From positions 39,683,676-39,747,675 of the forward strand of contig CM049311.1 in assembly GCA_026874595.1 (NCBI GenBank): a stretch of DNA of 64,000 nucleotides, read 5' to 3'. Every line of letters begins with the position of its first letter. Position 1 is the first letter of the stretch. Origin of the DNA: Sipunculus nudus. Taxonomy: Eukaryota; Annelida; Sipuncula; Golfingiida; Sipunculidae. This document shows positions 13,391 through 23,601 of the stretch, one piece after another. The notes under the pieces were generated by a model. That model was not told the origin of the DNA. It was given only the letters and a program-made list of their open reading frames with translations, and did not search any database. The position numbers and the translations under genes are program-made.

Positions 13391-16300
13391 TAAATCATTT
13401 TTTTCAGATTATATTGATGTACCACAACGTCCAAGTAGAAGGAATCAGGCATATTTAAACTTGCTTGAACACACTGTGTGGCTGTAAAATTGTCTCCTAC
13501 TGATCGTGTCAAATATTGTTAGTTCGTGCATTATTATTATGATTATATTTAGTAATTTGTAAGGTATACATTATTTTAGAAGTTAATTATGTTTACCGTG
13601 GAGCCCTCATCTATATATAATACATTATTTGAACAACAGAAAAATACATGCATCAATAAGTGTAGTGTTGTAAAGTAATGGTAATTTTTAAGCAGATGGT
13701 CAGCACGCATGGTCAGCACTGAAATGGAATAATTATTACATGTCACTGAATCTGCAAAGGTTACTGCATCTATTGTAGAGCTTCCGATAATGAATTCCAT
13801 AATATAGGTCTTTCGTAGATAAATAATTTGTGCAGTAATTCAGTTAGGACTAGAGCCAGTTTGAGTTAAAAAAATAATAATGATAGTCTGACCTGAGGTA
13901 ATTAAAGTACATTACAACAAAAAAAAATAGAAGTGAAAAATACTCTTTAACTGTTATTTGCATGCCATTTTCAAGTTTATATTATTATTGAAAATGCAGC
14001 TTTCATAAATCAAGCATAGCCATCCTGCTCTAATCACAGTAGCTGGGTATTTAGGGTTGATTTTAGTTACCCCAGAATCAAGAAACCGGAAGCTTTTCTA
14101 TTGTCTCTTGTGGTATTCCAGGGTGAATTAAAAAAAATTAGGCATAGCAAGCATCTAGTGAAAGTACGACTGCTTCCATAGATTGTTGAACAGATTTTGG
14201 CAAGTCACCATGATGTTACAGAACAATCATTGGGTTTGGAGACTTCTGCCCACAAACAAAATAGAAAGGAGAGTTTGTAAAACATGAGAGAAATGTGTAA
14301 GTACATAATCCCTTTACTGGTTAGAATTATTTTTTAAATGTTCAGAGTCTGACACTCTTTACATTTACATTACAGACAATATCTTGCTAAGCTTTTGTTC
14401 TTTCTTCACCAAATTTCAACAGATACAACAAAATAGTTTTTCTTAAGGTCAATAGGAACCATAAGAACTGATAATAAATATACATTATTATATCAGATAT
14501 ATCTATATTTACATTACAGACAATATCTTGCTAGGCTTTTGTTCTTTCTTTAAAAAAAATCAACAAATACAACAAAAATAGTTTCTCTTTAGGTAAATGG
14601 GAACCTTAAGAAATAATAATAAATATACATTATTATATTAGATATATATCTATATTTACATTACAGACAATATCTTGCTAGGCTTTTGTTCTTTCTTTAA
14701 AAAATTTCAACAAATAAAACAAAAATAGTTTCTCTTTAGGTCAATGGGAACCTTAAGAACTGATAATAAATTTACATTATTATATCAGATATATATCTAT
14801 ATTTACATTACAGACAATATCTTGCTAGGCTTTTGTTCTTTCTTTAAAAAAAAATCAACAAATACAACAAAAATAGTTTCTCTTTAGGTAAATGGGAACC
14901 TTAAGAAATAATAATAAATATACATTATTATATTAGATATATATCTATATTTACATTACAGACAATATCTTGCTAGGCTTTTGTTCTTTCTTTAAAAAAT
15001 TTCAACAAATAAAACAAAAATAGTTTCTCTTTAGGTCAATGGGAACCTTAAGAACTGATAATAAATTTACATTATTATATCAGATATATATCTATATTTA
15101 CATCACAGACAATATCTTGATAAACTTTTGTTCTTTCTTTTCCAGTTGGGACTAACATTACCACACTCGTGCATAGAGAAACATGAAAATATTTATTTAC
15201 TTGTACGCCATATTTTATCTAAGTGTGTGTATACTTAAATAATCGAACATAAAATGAATGTGAGTTTATAAACATAACACTTACCAGTAGTTGACTGGCA
15301 TAAGTGTTAGCAGAATAAAGCGCCCCTTTCCGCCCGCTAAGAATACGCCCCTGAGCTATTAAATTTGATATTACACTTAATCTGAACACGGACGTTGTTA
15401 TGTTTCATATTTCAGTTAATCTGATCACGGATGCTGTTATGTGTGATATTTCAGGTAATCTGATCACGGGTGCGATTATATTTGATATTTCAGTAAATCT
15501 GATCACGGATGCTGTTATGTGTGATATTTCAGGTATTCTGATCACGGACGCTTTCATGGTTGATAGTTTTTCTGCTCACGGACGTTGTTATGTTTGATAT
15601 TTTGAGTAATCTGATCACGGAACTTGGTATGTTTAATATTTCAAGTTATCTGATCACGAATGCTGCTTTTCCTGAAATTTCAGGTAATCTGAACACGGAC
15701 ACTGTTCTGTTTGATATTAAAGGTAATCTGATTACGGACGCTGTTAAGTTTCATATCTGAGATATTCTGAGCACAAACGCTTTTATCTTTTATATTTTAG
15801 AAAATCTGATCACGGACGCTGTTATATTTGAAATTTCAGTTAATCTTATCACAGACCGTGGTATGTTTGATATTTCAGGTAATCTGATCACGGACGCTGT
15901 CATGTTTGATATTTCAGGTAATCTGATCACGGACGCTGTCATGTTTGATATTTCAGGTAATCTGATCACGGACGCTGTCATGTTTGATATTTCAGGTAAT
16001 CTGATCACGGACGCTGTCATGTTTGATATTTCAGGTAATCTGATCACGGACGCTGTCATGTTTGATATTTCAGGTAATCTGATCACGGACGCTGTCATGT
16101 TTGATATTTCAGGTAATCTGATCACGGACGCTGTCATGTTTGATATTTCAGGTAATCTGATCACGGACGCTGTCATGTTTGATATTTCAGGTAATCTGAT
16201 CACGGACGCTGTCATGTTTGATATTTCAGGTAATCTGATCACGGACGCTGTCATGTTTGATATTTCAGGCAATCTGATCACGGACGCTGTCATGTTTGAT

Positions 16301-18058
16301 ATTTCAGGTAATCTGATCACGGACGCTGTTATCCACGCTAACCTCCGAACGCCTGCAGGGTCCAGCTGGACCACAGCGTCGATCGCCATGTGGGGCGCGG
16401 GAGGTATTAGAGCAGCTATAGCTAAGGGTGAGACCGGGCTACCTTTTGTCTGCAAAACACGATTGCATAAATGTCTGATATGTTGAATAGTTCTAGTTTT
16501 TTCCGTATTGTGAAATCATAAATGGATCCATCACAATTCTGAAGAAATGGAATGAATGTCTTTAAACATGGGACATATTAGAAATTAATTGTTAGTGTTT
16601 ATGACAGACCTATAGGAAATCTCTTTTGCTAGTATACCTGTACTTGGTATTTCTTTGCATACAGTCGACGGGATATTTTTTCCTAGCTTATTAGTTGGTT
16701 ATTTTTGCAGGATAGTAAGCTTGACCAGCCCGGAATTAGAGGTCGTTTTGTAGGATTTTGCAGGCACGCAATGTGTTACAATGTTTTTCATGTTTTTGCA
16801 GGAACTGATATCACTCGAGTTGAAACGCTGTTGAAAGAGATGTCGTTGATCGGTCATAGAAACTTTAAATTACAGCATATATAAAATATAAAAATGCCTG
16901 AAACAAAAATGAATAAGGAAATCAATTAATTCTTTGCTGAAGGGAAGTTTGTAATGGTATGTAAATTTAAAGCCGATCATTCAGTCCTGTTGTTCAAGGA
17001 AATCGTGTAACTGGTAAATATTGCAAGATCGACCATACAGTTGATTTACTTAAGTGCATGGTTTAATGGACTTATGATATAATAAGATTTTTTTTCACTG
17101 TTTAACTGAAGTGAAGTATATCATATATTTTGATATTTTATGATTGATTTACTGAGGGGAAGTTTGTATTGGTCTTATATAAGAATTAGGCCTACCCTTA
17201 AATGGAGTGTTATATAAACTTTTCATAATATAGAATTTTATCAATGCAGAATGTGTTGTATACTTGTGTTATTTTATATTATATTTTCCTTAACGGAATT
17301 GTATTATATTATCATGATATCATTGTGATATGAATTTATTATATCATTCACGAAAGTGATGTTGTAATGGTGTGACAAATTTCAGGACCGATCGTCCAAG
17401 ATGACGTCATGTCCGTTTTGCCTTTCCGGGATGAAATCACCATGGTAACGCTAAGAGGCTCTGATTTGCTGGCCGCCTTAGAACACAGTGTCGTCCATTA
17501 TGGCACCGATTACCTTTCTGGAAAATTCCTTCAAGTTTCTGGTAATTTTGTCATTTGTACAACCTCTAATAACATTTAAACTAGCCAAACTGCTGCACGT
17601 TGCTAACAATCGTTACTTTTCTAAAAAAAAAATTCTTGAAAACGAATATATTTTAATGCTTAAATAAACAAGTAGGTCCTTTTGCGTTTAACAATTTGAT
17701 TTCAAATACTAATATTCTAAATGTTAATTATTACATGTATTCTTCGGAAGTTTATTTTCTATAATGCATGTTTTGATACAAGACTATGATATAATTTTAA
17801 TATCTGCTTATAAGGACTTACTCTGCCTCCACCAGGAGGTGTTATGTTTTTGTCTTGGTTTGTTGGCGGGTTTCTTAGTTGGTCTGTTAGCAACTTTATC
17901 AAAAAAGGCAACACCCAAAGAACAATCTCTTGTTTATGCTGTGTAAATCTGTTTATAGATGTCTTAGTTTAAATATGCAATTTATTTTAATGCTAAAATG
18001 TCAAATGCGTCCTGATGAAGAGCTAATGATACTTGTGATATTCTTAGTGTCAGTAGTT

Positions 18059-18090
<32 letters not shown>

Positions 18091-18096
18091 TATACA

Positions 18097-18153
<57 letters not shown>

Positions 18154-21100
18154 TTCATTTACCGGTACCTACTAAACCATATTTATAGTACAAAGGTCGG
18201 CCCACAGGGGGCGCCCATGGAAGGTCCCCCCCCCCCCCCCCATTATGAGCACAGCCTCTATGAGCACACCACTATATAGCACAATCTTAGGGCTTTTGTG
18301 AATATCAAGATGAGGTTTAAAGCTACATTTTCGTGATGAGTTGCCATTTGATATGTTCACAAAGAACAGTTAAATGTGTCTTCTGTTAAATTGTAAAGAG
18401 TAGTTAGTTGTAGTTTATTTAATATTCAGTAAATAGTATACTTTGAGTATTTTCTCGTTGTAATTATAACCTATAATACTGCACAAAAAAGATTTATTAA
18501 TGATATGAAAATAAGTATATGTTCGGCATAAAATATATGTGTCAATAACTGATATTTGTGTATATATTGAAATATGAGCCGCTATATCAGACTGCAATTC
18601 GATAAAGGTTTTTTTCTGTTCAGGGTTACGGATAGTTTATGACTTAGAGAGGTCTGACATGGAGCGCGTGGTGTCTGTGCGTGTCAGGTGTCAGAAATGT
18701 CAGAGCCCGGAGTACGAGGCCCTGAACCAGAGCGCCACCTATAACGTTCTCACCAGCAAGTTCATCGCCAACGGGGGAGACGGCTTCTTCGTCATGAAAA
18801 ACAAACTCAGAGAGGTCTACATCGGTAAGCCGCTCATACAAGGAGCACACAGAAGACCATCACAAAATAAACACACAGCGCAGAATCAGACCTGCAATCG
18901 GTCAGGTCGCATTTTGTCTTAAACCCTTAAAAAAAGGGTTGCCGCGGATGATAAAGAGGCGGGGGGGGGGGGTGTCCGGAACCCATGGGACCCCCTCCCC
19001 CCCCCCCCTGAATCCGCTCCTGCCATTCAAATATGATAGACAAGAATTGTTTCCATGCAAATTACATAAACATGTGTGTTTTTGTAAGGGTCTTCATGGA
19101 ATAAGTTATATACTTTGTAAGCATACGAATGTGAAATGTAAACAGAAGGTGTTTCCTTGAAATGTAACAAATTTTGATTTTAGGTTTAGCAGTTGAGACT
19201 AGTAGTCCCTCTGGCGGTAAGCTAGAAATTATATACTTAAAATATGAAATCAGAATAAACTTATTTGAGTAAGAGCCTTTGTCAGTGGTGCATGGACCTT
19301 GTTTTCTGAAGGGGACTTTCCACACAAGTGCTGACAGAGGTTCACTCCCCCATCAACCAAGGAGCCCCGTCCAGTCTACTCAGGACCACCTCTCGTATGA
19401 AAAAGATAATAACCTACCATAGGTTAACATTTATGATGATTCCATGAGGAATGACGCATGTCATTTCCTAATTTACTTAATGTGAGATACATAATTGAAA
19501 GTTCTGAGGGAAAATAAAAACAAGGGACCTGTGGGTCACGGCGCTCAGCTGAAATTGATAATGAGAATATATTAATTAAATTTATAACTTACTGAAATGC
19601 GGCAACAGTGATATTTTTTGTATATGATTATCTGGAGTTGCCGGAGTACTTCTATGGGCATTATGAAAGATGCAGAAATTGGAGTTGACATTTGGAAACA
19701 GATGGACAGATGGCCCATGATACTTGACCTTTGACCCAATGACCCCAAAATCCAAAAGTTTTTTTTCACTATTAGGAAAGTGAGAAAAATGTGGAAGATG
19801 GAAAAATCAAGCTTGAAAACAATATGTTAATCGAAACTTGAGTTATTATTCGGAAACAAATATATGGACAAATGGCCACTGTGACTTTGACCTTTGACCT
19901 TGTGACCTCTAAAATCAGGTTCATCTCCAACTTGCAGGTCTCCTATATACGTTAGGTGGGAAGTTTGGGATGAAAAGTTTGGCTTTAAATGTACTCACAA
20001 TCTTTATAAATAAGCGTGTCTTGTGAACTTGACCTTTGACCTCATGCCCAAACATCAAAAGGGTTCATACTTGAGTAGTGGGCCATATACATTTTAGATT
20101 TGAAACCAATATATCAATCCAAACGGGAGTTATCATCAGGAAACAAATTTGACGGACATACAGAAAGAAAGGACAGACGGATGGACAGGGTGATTACTAT
20201 ATTGCATCCGCTTATTCAAGCGGAACCCTAAAAACACAAGGTTTCATGACACTTGATGACACCACAGTTGCAAATCTGATAGTTTCTATATAATCTGGCA
20301 ATGTCAATATATTTTGACGAAATAAAATCGTAAAAATAGTAAAAAAATACAGCTGGCGACACCAGTCTTTAGGTACTGAAGACACCAGTCGTAATCAATA
20401 AATACATCAGGTATTGGAACACTAGATGAACCAACAGTCGGGGAAACTGACATAATTGCTATTATTTAATGGTCTCCAAAAAAAAGGGAAAAAAGTTCGT
20501 AAAAATTAGAAAAGTGCCAGTGGCGCCACCAGTTTCGGGAACTGACAACCCTATTCATGTTCAATATTCAAGGCAATATTCAGGGCATTCCATGCATTAA
20601 TTATCAAGATACTGTAGGATTTGTAACAAATTTTTAAATATTATGGGGGGGGGGGGGGGTATTCAAGGAGATTTAATTGACCTCCTTGGATATTCAGTTA
20701 CAGGTTTCTAGGTTCGACGGTGTCAAAACGTGCCAGTCTAACAGACTGACATACGGATGGACGGACAGACGGATGACGGACGCTGACCGATCACTATAGC
20801 TTAGTTGACTTACAGTCAGCTTAGCTAATAACTAGAAATTAGCCTAACTTTTATTCCCCTAAAAAGTGAGTAAGGTCATGTCCCCAACCCATCGCTTCCG
20901 TTGAAAACAGGTCTATGCAGTACTGATACACCTTTGCAATCTAAAGCGTTTTCATACTGTTTTAGCCAAAACGTTTTGGATCAAGCTCAGGAGTTGGTTT
21001 CAAACCGTTTAGAAAGCGAATCGTTTTATCTGCTTTGCTTAAGTGTCGTGTGAACGCTCCTGGACGGTTTGTACCCAGTTTTGCATGAGCTACCCGGTCA

Positions 21101-21539
21101 CTTCAGTTAAACCCCCTCTCCCAATTGTCTTTGGCCTTATGCCAGTGTGAACGCACAAACACGGATTCCAACCAATTTGGTCAAACCACTTTGCCCAAAT
21201 CGATTTGAAAACGTTTTGTGTCTGAAAGGGGTATTAAAAAAGGAAAACCGCCGATTAAACTAGTTAAAATGGTTCATGTAAGCTTTTAAACGGTTTTGAT
21301 GAGGTAGGACTGTAGACTTTATTTGTTCTGTTACAGGTACTGTTGTGGCGGACGCAGTTTCCTCGTATATAAAGAAGATCTCACCGGTCACTATTGGACT
21401 AGAAGACAGGATCGTTTTTGCTAAGAACCGTGACGTCACGTGTGGGGCAGCCGGCGGTCCTCTAATTTCAATATCATTGTCAATAATCACGGTGTTACTG
21501 GCCATCTCGTACAGCTTTATGAATAACAATGGCCTCTAG
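6153..21539 (+). CDS. NT5E: Ecto-5'-nucleotidase (CD73-like), complete 9-exon gene
   Basis: Hydrolyses extracellular nucleoside monophosphates, chiefly AMP to adenosine, at the cell surface. The nine exons join in consistent phase (0, then 1 at every later junction) to 1758 nt, 585 residues; human CD73 has 574. Residues 1-23 look like a signal peptide. Metallophosphatase motifs follow in order: TNDVHAR, LDAGDQFQG, GNHEFDNG, ALGHSGFE and VGGHTNTFLYTG. The C-terminal nucleotide-binding domain has CRERECNLGNL, GGIR, SVLPF and ANGGDGF. The last about 30 residues are a hydrophobic tail after a small-residue stretch (CGAAGG), typical of a GPI-anchor signal. The usual NGGGIR substrate loop reads GAGGIR, so the Asn is missing. 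Exon 5 donor and exon 6 acceptor lie in tandem repeats. Family assignment is very secure; exon ends rest on GT/AG, phase and homology. Confidence 0.96.
6531..7055. mobile_element. MITE-like inverted-repeat element in NT5E intron 1
   Basis: The left end AAGGCGGTTTTTGC is matched on the opposite strand at the right end by AAGGTGGTTTTCC. Both ends then carry runs of GTAGTCCGTA and GTATCCG words in inverted orientation. The interior is AT-rich with no coding sequence. Length 525 bp. No clear target duplication was found, so class is unknown. Confidence 0.6.
7612..7825 (+). CDS. NT5E: NT5E exon 2
   Basis: Residues 116-186. The acceptor is CATAG|ACCATAGGC and the donor CCTG|GTCAG (phase 1). It contains the GNHEFDNG metal/catalytic motif and VVSANI, then GVIGYTFKDTPLIGNPG, which align without gaps to the CD73 family. 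Confidence 0.93.
8033..8636. repeat. GC-rich degenerate repeat island in NT5E intron 2
   Basis: About 600 bases far richer in GC than the surrounding intron. They are built from short words such as CCCCGGATCACC, CGGCAGTGCC and CTACGGCA on both strands. The flanks AGTCCCACTGAAGCAGGCA (left) and, on the opposite strand, AGTCCCATAGAGGACCCGGCA (right) resemble short terminal inverted repeats. An open frame across it (7938-8489) is compositional and matches nothing known. Probably a non-autonomous mobile element. Confidence 0.5.
9197..9385 (+). CDS. NT5E: NT5E exon 3
   Basis: Residues 187-249, phase 1 at both ends (TGACAG|GT and ACAG|GTGAAC). It carries ALGHSGFE and VVVGGHTNTFLYTG, which hold the two metal-binding His residues of the metallophosphatase core. 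Confidence 0.95.
9898..10095 (+). CDS. NT5E: NT5E exon 4
   Basis: Residues 250-315. Acceptor CTCTCAG|GA, donor CAAG|GTCTGT (phase 1). Contains VPVVQDYAFGKYLGELEL and NPVLLNSS, the linker region between the two CD73 domains. Confidence 0.94.
10450..10581 (+). CDS. NT5E: NT5E exon 5
   Basis: Residues 316-359. Acceptor TTACAG|AC, donor CTTG|GTAGGT (phase 1). It ends with CRERECNLG, which contains the Arg that contacts substrate in CD73. The last bases and the donor are repeated downstream about ten more times. Reading past this donor hits a stop after eight codons, so the first donor must be used to keep the protein whole. Confidence 0.93.
10555..11100 (+). repeat. Tandem repeat spanning the NT5E exon 5 donor, about 11 units
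   Basis: Units of about 50 bp (44-54) share the core AGAGAATGTAATCTTGGTAAGTCAACAAAC. Core positions are near 10573 (the real exon end), 10617, 10670, 10722, 10775, 10826, 10871, 10925, 10972, 11021 and 11072. Each unit copies the exon 5 tail plus donor. Units near 10722, 10775 and 11072 have CTTG|GTAAGT, closer to the donor consensus than the true CTTG|GTAGGT. Confidence 0.9.
12125..12733. mobile_element. MITE with TA target duplication, NT5E intron 5
   Basis: Perfect terminal inverted repeats TCTCACTGGGCTGCGACAGC at both ends, flanked by TA on each side (12123-12124 and 12734-12735). Length 609 bp. The interior is rich in TTCGCGA-type palindromic words and has no transposase. A TA duplication is what Tc1/mariner-type and some other cut-and-paste families leave. 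A 191-codon frame across it on the - strand is fortuitous. Confidence 0.85.
13312..13388. repeat. (TA)n microsatellite
   Basis: About 38 TA dinucleotides with one TACA interruption. Open frames across it are artefacts of the repeat. Confidence 0.97.
14340..15140. repeat. 147-bp tandem array with dimer structure
   Basis: The anchor ACAGACAATATCTTG begins near 14372, 14516, 14663, 14810, 14958 and 15105, so the period is about 147 bp. Two unit types alternate: one with GTAAATGG then AAATAATAATAAATATAC, the other with GTCAATGG then ACTGATAATAAATTTAC. The true repeating block is therefore a dimer of about 295 bp. Non-coding. Confidence 0.9.
15366..16347 (+). repeat. 39-bp tandem array spanning the NT5E exon 6 acceptor
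   Basis: About 25 units of 39 bp. Each runs from GTAATCTGATCACGGACGCT to GATATTTCAG, so it starts GT, ends AG, and copies the intron end plus the first exon 6 codons. The 12 units from 15863 to 16330 are almost identical; those to the left are diverged. The last unit runs into exon 6. The frame is open through the clean units and would encode NLITDAVMFDISG repeats in phase with exon 6. Confidence 0.95.
16308..16427 (+). CDS. NT5E: NT5E exon 6
   Basis: Residues 360-399. Acceptor ATTTCAG|GTAATCTG is the last copy of the 39-bp array; donor AAGG|GTGAGA (phase 1). NLITDAVIHANLR aligns to the start of the nucleotide-binding domain. The substrate loop reads WGAGGIRAAI where CD73 proteins normally have NGGGIR, with Gly and Ala replacing Asn and Gly. 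Confidence 0.93.
17386..17541 (+). CDS. NT5E: NT5E exon 7
   Basis: Residues 400-451. Acceptor TTTCAG|GACCG, donor TCTG|GTAATT (phase 1). SVLPF contains the Phe that stacks on the adenine ring in CD73; LEHSVVHYG and GKFLQVSG follow as in the family. Confidence 0.95.
17826..17880 (-). repeat. Fragment of the CTCCTGGCGGAGG dispersed family
   Basis: CTGCCTCCACCAGGAGG followed by a T-rich stretch is the inverted form of the CTCCTGGCGGAGGCAAT end seen at 34195-34350, 40788-40935 and 52470-52612. Only the terminal part is recognisable here, in NT5E intron 7. Confidence 0.45.
18060..18147. repeat. Compound microsatellite (CG)(CA)(TG)(TA)
   Basis: CG and CA repeats at 18060-18089, then TG and TA repeats at 18097-18147. 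Non-coding, in NT5E intron 7. Confidence 0.97.
18624..18824 (+). CDS. NT5E: NT5E exon 8
   Basis: Residues 452-518. Acceptor CTGTTCAG|GGTTACGG, donor ATCG|GTAAGC (phase 1). LRIVYDL, CQKCQSPEY and ANGGDGFFVMK match CD73; the GGDGF Phe is the second adenine-stacking residue. Confidence 0.95.
19057..19200 (+). repeat. Dispersed repeat, copy 2 of 2 seen
   Basis: Partner of 295-440 in the same orientation, inside NT5E intron 8. A paired run of G (18960-18973) and C (18997-19008) just before it may belong to another, unrelated element end. Confidence 0.6.
19526..20232. mobile_element. Dispersed element with repeated TGACCTTTGACCT words
   Basis: Begins with GTGGGTCACGGCGCTCAGCTG, related to the right end of the 22031-23601 family, and ends in a GACGGA-rich stretch. 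Degenerate internal units each carry a TGACCTTTGACCT-like word (near 19726, 19890 and 20031). No coding sequence. Same broad class as the GTCCGTCC family elsewhere in the window. Confidence 0.55.
20926..21234. mobile_element. MITE candidate in NT5E intron 8
   Basis: The left end ATACACCTTTGCAATC and following GCGTTTTCA pair with the inverted right end ATACCCCTTTCAGACAC and ACGTTTTCA, giving inverted repeats of about 45 bp with mismatches. Length 309 bp with AAACGTTTT-type palindromes inside. Target duplication not resolved. Confidence 0.55.
21337..21539 (+). CDS. NT5E: NT5E exon 9 (C-terminus, GPI signal)
   Basis: Residues 519-585 plus TAG. Acceptor TTACAG|GTACTG. VADAVSSYIKKISPV aligns to the last helix of CD73. 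The tail ISISLSIITVLLAISYSF is a hydrophobic stretch ending near the stop, the form cleaved during GPI attachment; the likely attachment site is within the small-residue run just before it. Confidence 0.94.
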
Positions 21540-21604
21540 GAGCTCACGGGATATAAACACCGGAGGGGGAGCACTTGACCAGCATTGTCTACACCAAGGA
21601 CTCC

Positions 21605-21605
<1 letters not shown>

Positions 21606-21671
<66 letters not shown>
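21606..21671. repeat. (TA)n microsatellite in the NT5E 3' region
   Basis: About 33 TA units starting 67 bases after the NT5E stop codon, so it probably lies in the 3' untranslated region. Confidence 0.97.
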
Positions 21672-21672
<1 letters not shown>

Positions 21673-21754
21673 TAAAAGCACTAAAATATCCTGCATCAGC
21701 TAAACCCATACTAATCACCGGAAACAAGTCCACCTAATCCCCCATGACAACTAT

Positions 21755-21760
21755 AATAAA
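21755..21760 (+). terminator. Possible NT5E polyadenylation signal
   Basis: AATAAA, 216 bases after the stop codon. It is the first canonical hexamer downstream of the (TA)n tract. AT-rich sequence produces this hexamer by chance, so support is weak. Confidence 0.3.
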
Positions 21761-22030
21761 TAATGTAAGGAAATATAATAAGTTTATTGTGAGTTTTCCA
21801 GGAATATTTATGAAGGAAAGTGGCTGTACGTGTTCGCCTTGCCATCAAAACCGACTGAATGTTATGAATTCCAGTGTTTCCAGTGTTCTTTTCAGTCATG
21901 TATTCCCGTTTATATACCATAAAAGGATAAACATAAACAAATGGTCTACGGGCTATGACGCTAAATCTTATATTTAAGCTGATAAGTTATTATATGTGAA
22001 GTAAACCTAAGTTCTGTTGGTCTAATTTTT

Positions 22031-23601
22031 AGATCAGCTGGCTGTAAGTCATCTGCGCTTTAGCAATCACTCTTTGTTCGTCGTCCGTCCGGTCGTCCGG
22101 ACGAAAGTCCGTCCGGTCGTCCGGTCGTCCGGTCGTCCGGTCGTCCGGCCGTCTGGCCGTCCGGCCGTCTGTCCGTTAATAGGGCACAAATCGTAACCGC
22201 TGGACCTACAATCTTCTTACTTTACATCCTGAGAGGTCCATGAAAAATCCCCTTGGAAACCTAGAATTAGGTCTTTGTTACCCCTATTCCTCGAACTATG
22301 GGGCTCCGAAGTACCCCCCAGAAAAATAGAAAAATTTTATACAAAAGCTCAAATATCTGAAGAACTAATGCATTGCTCACCATGATTCTTTGCATGGATA
22401 TTGATCATAGAGTGTTTCATCAGTTTCTGCAGACTGGTGGCACCACCTGTATTTTTTCCGTTTTTTTGATGATTTTTTTTCCCTCTATTTTTTAGACCTC
22501 AAAACATGCCATCATCTGTTAACAGGGCACAAATTGTATCAGGTGGACCTGGAATCTTCTCACTTTACATCCAAAGAGGTCCATGAAAGTTCTTCTTGGA
22601 AACCTGGAATTAGGTCTCTGTTACCCATATTCTTTGAGCTATGGGGCTCTGAAGTATCCCCCAGAATAATGAAAAATTTGATACAAAAGCTCAAGTATCT
22701 GAGCAACTAATGCATTGATCACCATGAATCTTAGCATGGATATTGATCATGAAGTGTTTCACCTGTTTCTGCAAACTGGTGGCGCCACCTGTATTTTTTC
22801 GAATTTTTACGATTTTTTTCTTCTATTTTTGAGATCTCAAATGATGCCGTCATCTGTCAACAATTTGTAACCCCTGGACCTGGAATCTTCTCTCTTTACA
22901 TCCAGAGAGGTCCATGAGAGTTCTATTCGGAAACCTGGAATTAGGTCTCTGTTACCCATATTCTTTGAGCTATGGGGCTCCGAAGTACCCCCTAGAATAA
23001 TGAAAAATTTGATACAAAAGCTCAAGTATCTGAAGAACTGATGCATTGATCACCATGATTCTTTGCATGGATATTAATCATGAAGTGTTACATCAGTTAA
23101 AAGGTTAAAAAATCTTCTTACCTAAAATCCAGGTAGGTCCATAAAAGCCCCTTGGAAACGTGTATTTTGGTCTCTGTTACCCATATTTTCTGAGCTATGG
23201 GGCTTATAATTATAAGGACCCCTCAGAATAATTGAAAATTTGATACCTAAGTAGGGCACAAATCATAACCTTTTGGCACAGAATCTTCTAACTTGACATC
23301 ATGAGAGTTCCTCAAAAGTTCTCCCCAGAGACCTAAAATTGGGTCACAGTGAACTATATTCTCAGAGTTTTGGGGTATATTTGAGCACCCTAGAAATAAT
23401 GCAAAATACACATTAATTGCCAGATTCCTCATGAAAGGCCGGTTGGTTTGTCATCAGATTTGTTGTGCTCATGGGTCTTGATGAACTTAAGCTAATATGC
23501 ATGAACAATGATGCCACCTACATTACTGTAATTAGTAATCTGTGCAAGGACATATTGTCAACATGTCAGTCGGCTGAGCGTCATGACCCATGGGTCAATT
23601 G
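22031..23601 (+). mobile_element. Dispersed element with tandem units of about 340 bp, copy 1
   Basis: Starts AGATCAGCTGGCTGTAAGTC, continues with a GTCCGTCCGG simple tract (22079-22175), then several internal units beginning GGCACAAATCGTAACC or similar (near 22183, 22528, 22860 and 23253), and ends GGCTGAGCGTCATGACCC. Unit landmarks GGAAACCTGGAATTAGGTCT and CTGGTGGCACCACCTGTA recur in order. The same structure with the same ends occurs at 46556-47457. No protein is encoded. The transposon class is unknown. Confidence 0.75.

Larger units (their letters stand above)
13230..15353. mobile_element. Possible hAT-like non-autonomous element, NT5E intron 5
   Basis: The left end CAGTGGCGTATACAGG is mirrored by the right end ATACGCCCCTG, both followed inward by a G-rich (left) or C-rich (right) stretch, a form common in hAT-type ends. 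The interior holds a (TA)n tract and the 147-bp tandem array, and no transposase. No clean 8-bp target duplication was seen (ATTAGCTG left, AGCTATTA right), so the boundaries are tentative. Confidence 0.45.

Noticed and set aside
15366-16347. CRISPR-like regular repeat array
   Set aside because: Units are contiguous with no spacers, the host is an animal and no cas genes are present. It is a minisatellite.
15790-16486. Open frames of 207 (+) and 221 (-) codons across the 39-bp array
   Set aside because: They follow from a unit length divisible by three. Only the + frame is in phase with NT5E exon 6; neither is an independent gene.
6153-21539. UshA-type or soluble bacterial 5'-nucleotidase
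   Set aside because: Spliced gene with GPI-type tail and CD73-like motif spacing; animal ecto-5'-nucleotidase fits throughout.
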